Below the pieces are notes generated by a model. The model was given only the letters and a program-made list of their open reading frames with translations, searched no databases and was not told where the DNA came from. Below are positions 1 through 5,492 of a stretch of 6,084 nucleotides of DNA, in pieces. How positions within the stretch are numbered: the stretch's first letter is position 1; every line of letters begins with the position of its first letter. The stretch is from Deltaproteobacteria bacterium (GTDB lineage Bacteria; Desulfobacterota; Desulfarculia; Adiutricales; JAGVGV01), in contig JAGVGV010000622.1 of the NCBI GenBank assembly GCA_020056895.1, positions 1-6,084 on the forward strand, given 5' to 3'. Both the position numbers and the translations under genes were made by a program.

Positions 1-94
1 CCCCTCTCCCGGGGGTCAGAGCCGAAGGCTCTGTCCCCAATTGGCATCCGGGGCCTTGGCCCCGGAGCCCGGGGGAGAGGGCGGGGTGAGGGGT
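1..94. repeat. GC-rich intergenic element of nested inverted repeats
   Basis: Three self-complementary units lie in a row. AGAGCC (18-23) pairs with GGCTCT (27-32) across a GAA loop, and GGGG (12-15) with CCCC (35-38) extends this stem past one mismatch. CCGGGGCC (48-55) pairs with GGCCCCGG (58-65) across TT. The C-rich left edge (about 1-10, CCCCTCTCCC) is complementary to the G-rich run at about 71-80, so the block can fold as a closed multi-arm structure. On the minus strand, 71-94 reads as a CCCCTCACCCCG-type C-rich motif. Such motifs are common in dispersed intergenic repeats of high-GC bacteria (general knowledge, not checked here). The element may extend beyond the left edge. No gene is visible in it. 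It could be a repetitive extragenic sequence or a transcription-end structure of a gene to the left. Confidence 0.55.
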
Positions 95-234
95 GGAAAG
101 AGGTGATAATGAAACAAGGCCTTAGCTTGCCACCCGTCACTGAATGTTACAATCGCCTTTTTGAATTCCAGGACCCACCTTCCACCGTCTGGCGGGGCGC
201 CGTAGGGGAGGAGGTTACATCCGCCGATTCGGTC
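95..234. other. Intergenic stretch without a supported gene
   Basis: Between the inverted-repeat block and the promoter of the zinc-ribbon gene I see no supportable gene. A 74-codon frame opening at ATG 109 has an SD-like AGAGGTG ahead of it. Its third-position GC is only around 60%, well below the real genes here, its sequence resembles no family I recognise, and a similar-length frame exists on the opposite strand. A weaker promoter-like pair (TTGCCA at 127-132, TACAAT at 148-153 with TG before it, spacer 15) also lies here and could be a secondary upstream promoter. Confidence 0.5.
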
Positions 235-264
235 TTGACGCCGTCCCCTTTGGTTTCCTACAAT
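235..264 (+). promoter_or_regulatory. Sigma70-type promoter for the zf-TFIIB-like gene
   Basis: TTGACG at 235-240 matches the -35 consensus in five of six bases. TACAAT at 259-264 matches the -10 consensus in five of six. The spacer is 18 nt. Transcription would start near 271 and leave a leader of about 140 nt before ATG 411. A perfect 7-base inverted repeat (CCTCCAT, CC, ATGGAGG; 266-281) sits at the predicted start site and could be an operator or a 5'-end hairpin. Activity is inferred from the match only. Confidence 0.5.
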
Positions 265-410
265 GCCTCCATCCATGGAGGTGGTTTCCGCCTTCAAGTC
301 CTTGACCCCCGAAACTTTAACCAAGGGGGATAAGGGCTTTCGTCGTTTTCCGTTCGTTCGCGATCAAAGGGCCAGGCGGCCCATCCCGAAAAGGATAGTG
401 GAGGATTCCC

Positions 411-746
411 ATGAGTTTGGCCAACAAAGTGGCGGTGGTCAGCGCGGGTCTGGATCACGAGGACCTGTACTTCCAGAAACAGGAAATGGAAAAAATCCAA
501 CAACTGCGGGCCGACGCCCAGAAGGAGTCGGACGCCAAGTACCGGAGCGATCATCAATATCATTGCTTCCGGTGTGGAACGCCCAGCCTGGTGGAAGTGG
601 ACCACAACGGCGTGAAGGTCGATCTGTGCGTGAACGAAGGCTGCGGCGCGGTGCACCTGGATCCCGGTGAACTGGAAGGCGTGATCAAGGCGGGCGCGGG
701 CGCCCTGGCCAAAGTCCAGAAGGCCCTGTTCAGCGTTTTCAAATAA
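411..746 (+). CDS. Small zf-TFIIB-like zinc-ribbon protein
   Basis: This is a 111-residue soluble protein of unknown role. The N-terminal half (about 1-48) is charged and probably helical (KQEMEKIQQLRADAQKESDAK, split here as a Glu/Lys/Gln-rich coil). The middle is a zinc ribbon with Cys52-x2-Cys55 and Cys73-x4-Cys78, followed by HLDPGELE at 82-89. That arrangement (CxxCG, a short beta hairpin, Cys pair, then a (W/H)LDxGEL tail) is characteristic of the zf-TFIIB family (PF13453-like), whose members usually read CPxCGG and GGxWLDxGEL. The C-terminus (90-111) is Ala/Lys/Gly-rich. The start is supported by GGAGG at 400-404, 6 nt before ATG. It is the only plus-strand gene and appears monocistronic, with its own promoter (235-264) and terminator (774-825). 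No catalytic residues are visible; metal-dependent structural or nucleic-acid/protein binding is inference. Family assignment is fairly sure, function is not. Confidence 0.85.
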   Translation: MSLANKVAVVSAGLDHEDLYFQKQEMEKIQQLRADAQKESDAKYRSDHQYHCFRCGTPSLVEVDHNGVKVDLCVNEGCGAVHLDPGELEGVIKAGAGALAKVQKALFSVFK

Positions 747-773
747 CTCCAGATCCGGCGAACCCGATTATAA

Positions 774-825
774 CGGCTCGGACGATTCCCTCATTCAGGG
801 GGACGATCGTCCAGAGCCGTTTTTT
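774..825 (+). terminator. Intrinsic terminator, probably shared by convergent genes
   Basis: CGGCTC plus GGACGAT (774-786) pairs with ATCGTCC (806-812), a bulged A, and GAGCCG (814-819). TCCC (787-790) and GGGA (800-803) can add an inner stem. Six T residues follow at 820-825. This is a textbook rho-independent terminator 27 nt after the zinc-ribbon stop codon. It also lies just past the end (841) of the convergent minus-strand operon. Read on that strand the same stem is followed by TTATAAT, so it may work weakly in both directions. Confidence 0.9.
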
Positions 826-840
826 ACCTATTTTTCGGAA

Positions 841-1014
841 TCAAAGCCGGTCCACGCGGACGTTGGCCAATTGATCCTCGAACTCGTCATCGATCTCGCG
901 GGAAAAACGTTCCAGGGGATAGGTGCGCTCGCAATCCCGGCAGCGCCAGAAAAACCCCTTTCAGTTCCGGTCCAGGCGCAAACGGCCGCCGCAGTCGCAG
1001 ATCAGTTTTTTCAT
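841..1014 (-). CDS. Small selenoprotein candidate with CxC and CxxC motifs (in-frame TGA at codon 18)
   Basis: The frame runs from ATG (1014-1012) to TGA (843-841), 57 residues if the internal TGA at 963-961 is read as selenocysteine (U18). Before it: Cys6-Asp-Cys8-Gly-Gly and a basic stretch (RLRLDRN). After it: KGFFWRC (Cys25), RDC (Cys28), then TYPLERF and an acidic tail ending NVRVDRL. The two Cys pairs around a short hairpin look like a mini zinc ribbon, and a Trp-x-Cys-x2-Cys then Tyr-Pro-Leu pattern on the far side shows both halves belong together. Codons after the TGA stay GC3-rich (29 of 39), and the far half has no ATG/GTG/TTG before Cys28. AAGGTGG (1025-1019) lies 4 nt upstream of ATG, and the start overlaps the stop of the ATPase gene as ATGA, implying translational coupling. 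From memory, NCBI lists a family named 'dual CXXC motif small (seleno)protein'; this fits but I could not check it. Alternatives are a nonsense mutation or a base error (for example TGG or TGC to TGA). Function unknown, probably thiol/selenol redox or metal binding. Confidence 0.72.
935..951 (-). promoter_or_regulatory. Candidate bacterial SECIS hairpin after the in-frame TGA
   Basis: Counting from the base after TGA (960 downwards), TTCTGGC (+10 to +16) pairs with GCCGGGA (+20 to +26): seven base pairs including two G-T wobbles. The triloop is GCT at +17 to +19. Known bacterial SECIS elements have a small apical loop with G in the first two positions, starting about 16-37 nt after the UGA. 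This hairpin meets those criteria, near the short end. The fold was found by eye; no energy calculation was done. Confidence 0.5.
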
Positions 1015-2924
1015 GGTTCCACCTTGCCCGAAGGGTAAACGTCCGATGGTTTGGGGACTTTGAAGGGATTGGCGTAAAATTCGGCCGCGTCGTCCCAAAG
1101 GGGGATCACCCGAGCCGAGGCCGAAAGAGCCGGAGGCAAGCCGCTGATCCGGTTTTTGGCGTCGTTTTCGCTGGGAAAGGCGCCGATCATCAGCACGGCG
1201 AACTGGAGCCCTTCCCGCGTGGTGTGGTATGGCATCACATACAGGGCCGGAGCCCCGGGCCGGATCCGGCGGAACAGGTCCATGGCCTGTTCCAGGTTCC
1301 CGGCCCGGCCAAGTTCCACCCAATAGCGCGGGCTCTTGGGCTTGGAGACCGGAGCCGGGATGGTGGGCATGACCAGTTCCCGGCCCACGTGGAGCTTTTG
1401 GCCGGGCTTCAGGTTCGGATTGGCCTGGAGCACTTTGGCTTGGTATTCGGGATCGTACGTTCCGTAAACATACTTTATGAGCCGGGACAGATTGTCCCCT
1501 TCACGAACCGTTATCCGGCCCAGCACGGCAGGCCGTTCGGGACCGGACGGAACCGGCGGAACCGGCGGACCGGGGCCAGGTTCCGTAGAAACGGCCGCCG
1601 TTCCCGTCCCGGTGGGGGTCCCCGAAGGATCGGCGGTGGGAACCGGAGCGAGGCCCGAACCTGGAACCGGGGGCGGAGCCGGGTTGGACCCGGGGACCGG
1701 ATTGGACGTGGAAAAGGTCGCGGCCGGATCCAGGCCCGCCGGATCCGAACCGGCGGTTGGAGGCTCCACGGGCGGCTTTTGAATCGGCAATGCCGTGGAC
1801 GCCCCCCCTGGCCCGGGAGGCAACGCGGCGGTGGATGTCCAGGGCGCTTCGGTTCCGGGGGAGGCCGCGCCGGCCGGAGGATCGTCGGAGGCCGGCATCC
1901 CGGTTCCGGCTGAAGGATTTTGGGCCGCCGGACCCGACCCCCGGTCCCCGGGCGTGGGTCCCCCTTCGGTCGGGGCCGTGGAGGCTGACTCTCCCATTTT
2001 CCACGAAATCAGGCGGTCCGGCCCCAGGAAAACCGCCGCCAGAACCACCACCAGGACCAAGGCCAGAACCGTGGACAACCGCCGTCCCCAAAGCGCCCGC
2101 CGCGAGGCCGTCATCTGGCCGCAGGCCCGCACCATGAACCAGCCCACCTTGGCTTTTTCCCGGATGATCAGGCTCATCAGGCAAAGATGGCAAAGATTCA
2201 CCACCTGGCGCGGATGGCCGCCCGTGAATTGATAGATGGCCCAAAACGCGGGCCAGGTGAAAAGATCGGGCGTGGTCTGGCCGGCCGAAGCCTGTTCCAG
2301 CCGGAACCGGATCATGTCCACGGTATCCCTGAATCCCAAAGGAAAAAGTTCGAGGAAAACGCTTACCCGGTCCCGGAAATAGGCATGCTGTTCCAGAATC
2401 AGTTTGAATTCGGTCTGGGCGAAGACCACGATCTGGAGCATCTTGTGTTCGTTGGTTTCGAAATTGAGGAATTCCCTTAAGAGTTCCAGAACGAAATCAG
2501 GAGTTTTCTGGCCCTCGTCAATGATCAGGACCACCTTTTTTTCCTGTTCCACGTTTTTTTTGAACAGGGTGTTCTTGATGGCTTCCTTCTGCTGGACCAA
2601 CCCCAGGTCGGGGGGGGCGGTTTGGCCTTGGAGCAGTTCGATGACGGTTTTAAGGAATTCGGCCGGGTTTTGAAAATCGGGGTCCAGAATCAGATGGGTT
2701 TCGGTTTCGGGGTCTTTGGACAACCGGCGGATCAATTGGCGGCAGATGGTGGTTTTTCCGGTACCCACGTTGCCCACCACCACGGACAAGCCCCGGCGCA
2801 TGTGAATGGCCAGTTCGACCTTTTGCAAACAGCCCATGTGCTGGCGCGATTGGAAAAACATCTCCGGGTCCGGAGCGTTGGAAAAAGGCTCCCGGTCCAG
2901 GTTCAGGAGATGGTACAGGTTCAT
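1011..2924 (-). CDS. ExeA/GspA-like AAA ATPase with TM helix, LysM and SPOR-like domains
   Basis: This is a 637-residue bitopic inner-membrane protein. Residues 1-270 are a cytoplasmic ExeA/GspA-type P-loop ATPase: the LDREPFSNAPDP opening is typical of the family, Walker A is GNVGTGKT (51-58), Walker B VVLIIDE (131-137), a sensor-like VVFAQTEF is at 166-173, a probable arginine finger lies in FRDRVSVF (183-190), and GGHPRQVVNLC (235-245) is the usual sensor-2 region. One transmembrane helix spans about 283-300. A Pro/Gly/Ala/Thr-rich linker (310-465) follows, then a LysM domain (about 469-521; VREGDNLSRL, NPNLKPGQKL) and a SPOR-like domain (about 533-612; YWVELG, FAVLMIGAF). LysM and SPOR both bind peptidoglycan, so the protein probably couples ATP hydrolysis to cell-wall anchoring or to insertion of an envelope secretion apparatus, as ExeA does with secretins. 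Related ATPases also occur in exopolysaccharide loci. ATG 2924 follows AAGGA, and an in-frame stop lies upstream. It is first gene of an operon with the selenoprotein. Confidence 0.88.
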   Translation of the reverse strand: MNLYHLLNLDREPFSNAPDPEMFFQSRQHMGCLQKVELAIHMRRGLSVVVGNVGTGKTTICRQLIRRLSKDPETETHLILDPDFQNPAEFLKTVIELLQGQTAPPDLGLVQQKEAIKNTLFKKNVEQEKKVVLIIDEGQKTPDFVLELLREFLNFETNEHKMLQIVVFAQTEFKLILEQHAYFRDRVSVFLELFPLGFRDTVDMIRFRLEQASAGQTTPDLFTWPAFWAIYQFTGGHPRQVVNLCHLCLMSLIIREKAKVGWFMVRACGQMTASRRALWGRRLSTVLALVLVVVLAAVFLGPDRLISWKMGESASTAPTEGGPTPGDRGSGPAAQNPSAGTGMPASDDPPAGAASPGTEAPWTSTAALPPGPGGASTALPIQKPPVEPPTAGSDPAGLDPAATFSTSNPVPGSNPAPPPVPGSGLAPVPTADPSGTPTGTGTAAVSTEPGPGPPVPPVPSGPERPAVLGRITVREGDNLSRLIKYVYGTYDPEYQAKVLQANPNLKPGQKLHVGRELVMPTIPAPVSKPKSPRYWVELGRAGNLEQAMDLFRRIRPGAPALYVMPYHTTREGLQFAVLMIGAFPSENDAKNRISGLPPALSASARVIPLWDDAAEFYANPFKVPKPSDVYPSGKVEP

Positions 2925-2973
2925 GCCGTCCTTGATGTTCTTTTCGTGAAAAGCGTTTTAGTTACCACCGTGT

Positions 2974-3000
2974 TCGGCAGCCGCCCGCCTTCGGCTCCGA
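2974..3000 (-). other. Stem-loop in the leader of the ATPase operon
   Basis: On the minus strand TCGG-AGCCG pairs with CGGCT-(G bulge)-CCGA around a loop AAGGCGGG, nine base pairs in total. It lies between the predicted transcription start (about 3006) and the ATPase start codon (2924). No T run follows, so it is unlikely to be a terminator for the upstream gene. It may stabilise the transcript or simply reflect the GC-rich spacer. Confidence 0.35.
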
Positions 3001-3013
3001 TCGGCCCGGCCGT

Positions 3014-3043
3014 ATGGTAGCACAGCCGGCCGAAAAGGATCAA
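3014..3043 (-). promoter_or_regulatory. Candidate promoter of the ATPase-selenoprotein operon
   Basis: On the minus strand TTGATC (3043-3038) and TACCAT (3019-3014) each match the sigma70 hexamers in four of six bases, with an 18-nt spacer and a TG three bases before TACCAT's preceding C region. The -35 box overlaps the stop codon of the O-antigen ligase-type gene. Start of transcription would be near 3006, giving an approximately 80-nt leader. The ATPase gene could also receive read-through from the polysaccharide genes upstream, since no terminator separates them. Confidence 0.35.
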
Positions 3044-4371
3044 CCGTCGGAAGAAGGGGAAGCCGCTGGGGCGGCTTCGGATGGAACCATGTTCCGGCAG
3101 GAAAACCCGATGCCCAGCATCAACCAGAACATCAGCGCCATTTCGTCGGCGTACAGATCATCGGTCAGGTTGAGCAATAAAAACCCCGTCATCATCACCA
3201 CCACGGCGGCCCGCCAAGCCCCGGCCATGCTGTTCCTAAGCCAGGGGGGAGGGGTTCCCCGGCCGGGCCACAGGCTTCGGATGGACCAGGCCGCCAGGAT
3301 CACGAAGACCACCAATCCTTGAAGCCCCAGGGAAACGGCCAGGCTCAAGGGAAAATTGTGGGCGTGCTGAATGCCTTCGTTGCCGATTCGTGACAGATGC
3401 GGACGGCTCCGGATCAGGCTTTCCCGGCCGTACCCCAGGCCGGTGAAGGGATGCCGGGCCACCTGATCGACGGCCTCGGTCCAAAGGGGCAGGCGAACGT
3501 CTTTCAATCCCATGATGGTGACCGGCCCCAGGTTCAATTGCCCCGGAACGGGCGGTCCGAACCGGAGGGCGTCGCGGGGGAGGAACAGGGCCGTTCCCAA
3601 CAGGGCGCCCAGCAGCAGGGGGACCAGCCATTTTTTGCTCACGCCCACAAAATACAGGGTGACGACCAACTGGAAGAGAAACGCCGCCATGGCCATGCGG
3701 CTGAAGGTGAGGTACAGGCAAAAAACGTGGAGCGCCAAAAGAAGCCCCAACGCCGCTTTGCTTTTGATGTGCTGGTTCCGGAGCGCCAGAACGCCCAACA
3801 CCGGCCCGGTCTGGATCAACCAGGCCCAGAATTGCGGCGGCGAGCCGGTCAGGCTTTGAAGCCGGACATCCCCTTGAAGGCTGGCGCCATTGAGGAAAAA
3901 CTCGTACAACCCGCATGCGTCCATGAAAAGGGCGGATACCACCACCACCCAGGCCAGGGCTCGGGCTCGGGCCGGTGTCCGGACCATGTGGACGGCCACG
4001 AAAAATACGATCAGATGATAGAGCAGTTCGCCAAAAAGCTGGCCGGCGGTATAGGCCGGGTCCACGGCCTGGATCAGGGAAAACACGCCCGCCAGGACCC
4101 AGAGGGCCAGGGGCGTATTGAGGGGTGTGGACGGAATCCGCCATCGGCCGGTCAGGGCCATATGGCCCAACAGGCAAAGAAGGCCTAAAAAGACCGCGAT
4201 TTCCCGTAAGGAGGTAACTTCGGCCAGAGGCATGACCAACAGCAGGACCGCCAGGGCGGCCATGGCCCCGGCTTCGGCCCAGGCGGTGATCCGATCCTTG
4301 AACGAAACCCGGGGTCGGAGGGGATCGATGAACAGGATGGATGGAGCATGAGCGGTAAAGGCGGCGGGCAA
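3040..4371 (-). CDS. O-antigen ligase/polymerase family membrane protein
   Basis: This is a 443-residue polytopic inner-membrane protein with about 11-12 hydrophobic segments (roughly 34-50, 55-73, 85-101, 115-130, 137-152, 178-196, 205-243, 248-264, 340-362, 386-402, 410-424). The large polar loop at about 265-338 is the hallmark of the Wzy_C (PF04932) family: it holds RLPLWTEAVDQVARHPFTGLGYG (293-315, split by the conserved Leu-Trp, Pro and Gly-x-Gly positions) and QHAHNF (335-340). The TFSRMA motif at 222-227 is also typical. Members transfer undecaprenyl-linked glycans, either ligating O-antigen to lipid A core (WaaL), polymerising it (Wzy) or glycosylating protein; sequence alone does not separate these. 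The start is a TTG (4371-4369), 3 nt after the epimerase stop and without a clear SD, which suggests reinitiation after the upstream gene. The first in-frame ATG (codon 37) would cut into the first membrane helix. Ends in TGA. Confidence 0.87.
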   Translation of the reverse strand: MPAAFTAHAPSILFIDPLRPRVSFKDRITAWAEAGAMAALAVLLLVMPLAEVTSLREIAVFLGLLCLLGHMALTGRWRIPSTPLNTPLALWVLAGVFSLIQAVDPAYTAGQLFGELLYHLIVFFVAVHMVRTPARARALAWVVVVSALFMDACGLYEFFLNGASLQGDVRLQSLTGSPPQFWAWLIQTGPVLGVLALRNQHIKSKAALGLLLALHVFCLYLTFSRMAMAAFLFQLVVTLYFVGVSKKWLVPLLLGALLGTALFLPRDALRFGPPVPGQLNLGPVTIMGLKDVRLPLWTEAVDQVARHPFTGLGYGRESLIRSRPHLSRIGNEGIQHAHNFPLSLAVSLGLQGLVVFVILAAWSIRSLWPGRGTPPPWLRNSMAGAWRAAVVVMMTGFLLLNLTDDLYADEMALMFWLMLGIGFSCRNMVPSEAAPAASPSSDG

Positions 4372-4374
4372 GGT

Positions 4375-5328
4375 TCAGGCCGCCATGGTTTCCAGCAGAG
4401 CCTTCATCCAGGCGGCTTCGGCCGCCAGACCCGCTTCGAAGCCGGTTTGGGGATGGTACCCAAAGTCGTTCCGGGCTCGAGTGGTATCCGATGACGTGTG
4501 GCGGACATCCCCTTTGGCCTGGGGATGGGATCGGACTTGGAGCGGCCGGCCGACCAGACGGCCGATCAGGTCCATGGCGTCTTTGAGCACTACCTGGGCG
4601 CCGCCGCCCACGTTGTAAACCGTCCCGGGTTTTCCGCCTTCGGCCGCGCCCAGAGTCGCGGCCGCCGCGTCCCCCACAAAGGTGAAATCCCGGCTTTGAA
4701 GGCCGTCGCCGAACAGATCGATGGGTTCATCCTTCAGCCCGGCCTTGATGAACCGGTGAAAGGCCATATCCGGCCTCTGCCGGGGGCCGTACACCGTGAA
4801 ATATCTTAGGCCCACCGTGGCCAGGCCATGGTTGCGGAAATACAAATACCCCAGATGTTCGGTGGCCGCCTTGGTTACTCCATAGGGGGATATGGGCCGT
4901 AATACGGCGGTTTCGAAGGTGGGCAGAGCTTCCGAATCGCCATACACGCTCGAAGACGACGCATAAACCACTCGGCCCACCCCGGCCCGGACGGCGGCTT
5001 CGAAAAGACGCTGGGTCCCCAGCACGTTGTTCTGGGTATAATGATGGAACCCATCCCCCCAACTGGCCCGGACTCCAGGCTGAGCGGCCAGATGAAACAC
5101 CACCTGGACTCCTTCGAGCCACGGGCCAAGGTCGGCCGTCACCAGATCGGTTTCGACCAAAACGCAGCCGGACTGGTTCCTGAATTCCGCCTGGTTTCTT
5201 TCCTTGAAAAACCTGGGGTAATAATCCGTAAAGGCATCCAGGCCGATCACTTGGTCCCCTCGGCGAAGAAGCGCTTCCACCAACGTGGATCCAATGAAGC
5301 CGGCCGCGCCGGTCACCAGGCATTTCAT
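4375..5328 (-). CDS. NAD-dependent nucleotide-sugar epimerase (extended SDR, UDP-glucuronate/UDP-glucose 4-epimerase-like)
   Basis: This is a 317-residue cytoplasmic enzyme of the extended short-chain dehydrogenase/reductase family. The Rossmann NAD-binding motif GAAGFIG is at 7-13, the acidic residue after beta-2 is Asp31 (GLDAFTDYY), and FHLAAQPGVR is at 78-87. The active site shows YASSSSVYG (122-130) with the catalytic Ser, and Tyr149-x3-Lys153. RYFTVYGPRQRPDMA (175-189) is the substrate-side motif seen in UDP-glucuronate and UDP-glucose 4-epimerases. The family interconverts C4 epimers of UDP-sugars via a 4-keto intermediate to supply polysaccharide building blocks. Exact substrate is not determinable. 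I chose ATG 5328 because MKCLVTGAAGFIG is the normal N-terminus and AGGAGG lies 10 nt upstream (5344-5339); the frame stays open for 18 more codons to another ATG, but that extension is Gly/Pro-rich and overlaps the predicted promoter. It is likely cotranscribed with the O-antigen ligase-type gene, 3 nt downstream. Confidence 0.9.
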   Translation of the reverse strand: MKCLVTGAAGFIGSTLVEALLRRGDQVIGLDAFTDYYPRFFKERNQAEFRNQSGCVLVETDLVTADLGPWLEGVQVVFHLAAQPGVRASWGDGFHHYTQNNVLGTQRLFEAAVRAGVGRVVYASSSSVYGDSEALPTFETAVLRPISPYGVTKAATEHLGYLYFRNHGLATVGLRYFTVYGPRQRPDMAFHRFIKAGLKDEPIDLFGDGLQSRDFTFVGDAAAATLGAAEGGKPGTVYNVGGGAQVVLKDAMDLIGRLVGRPLQVRSHPQAKGDVRHTSSDTTRARNDFGYHPQTGFEAGLAAEAAWMKALLETMAA

Positions 5329-5344
5329 GGACGGAGTTCCTCCT

Positions 5345-5372
5345 GGCCCGCCGGTTTTCCCCGGTCCGGGCC
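5345..5372 (-). other. GC-rich leader hairpin directly before the epimerase SD
   Basis: On the minus strand GGCCCG (5372-5367) pairs with CGGGCC (5350-5345), with an inner CCGG/CCGG step around a GGAAAA loop. It ends one base before the AGGAGG at 5344-5339. If transcription starts at about 5371, the hairpin would form the very 5' end of the mRNA. It could protect the transcript or modulate access to the ribosome site; this is inference. Confidence 0.4.
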
Positions 5373-5377
5373 GCCCG

Positions 5378-5407
5378 AACATACCACCCCCCAGGTGGAT
5401 CGGGCAA
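5378..5407 (-). promoter_or_regulatory. Candidate promoter of the epimerase gene
   Basis: On the minus strand TATGTT (5383-5378) matches the -10 consensus in four of six bases and TTGCCC (5407-5402) matches the -35 in three, with an 18-nt spacer. It lies in the 164-nt gap between the rhamnose reductase stop and the epimerase start. The gap has no clear terminator, so read-through from the upstream gene is also possible. Confidence 0.35.
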
Positions 5408-5492
5408 GACGATTTCCGATGAGTTTTCCAAGAACCTCCACGGCCCGGAACGTCCTTTCAGGGGAATGGCCCGAGGAATTTTCAGCTTGCTT

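Noticed and set aside
16..324. Minus-strand 102-codon frame across the inverted repeats
   Set aside because: Its C-terminal part is simply the translated palindromic repeat (Pro/Gly-rich) and it has no recognisable domain.
103..333. Plus-strand 74-76 codon frame with an SD-like sequence
   Set aside because: Third-position GC (about 60%) is far below that of the real genes, the translation resembles nothing I know, a promoter lies inside it, and the opposite strand offers a frame of similar length.
961..1014. A complete 17-residue peptide gene ending at the first TGA
   Set aside because: It would contain only half of the Cys motifs, and the same frame continues with coding character, so reading through the TGA explains the region better.
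841..1014. Genome-wide TGA reassignment (to Trp or Gly) as the cause of the in-frame TGA
   Set aside because: The ATPase, ligase-type and epimerase genes all end properly at TGA, at the expected family lengths.
1550..1760. GGAACCGGC/GGATCC-rich short repeats as a possible repeat array
   Set aside because: They encode the Pro/Gly/Ser/Thr linker of the ATPase and are explained by its low-complexity protein sequence; no regular spacer pattern is present.
1501..2244. Several long frames overlapping the ATPase gene on both strands
   Set aside because: High-GC coding DNA produces long shadow frames; their translations are Arg/Gly/Pro-rich and lack domains.
5329..5382. 18-residue N-terminal extension of the epimerase from ATG 5382
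   Set aside because: The extension is Gly/Pro-rich low-complexity sequence overlapping the -10 box, while ATG 5328 has a good SD and gives the standard Rossmann N-terminus.
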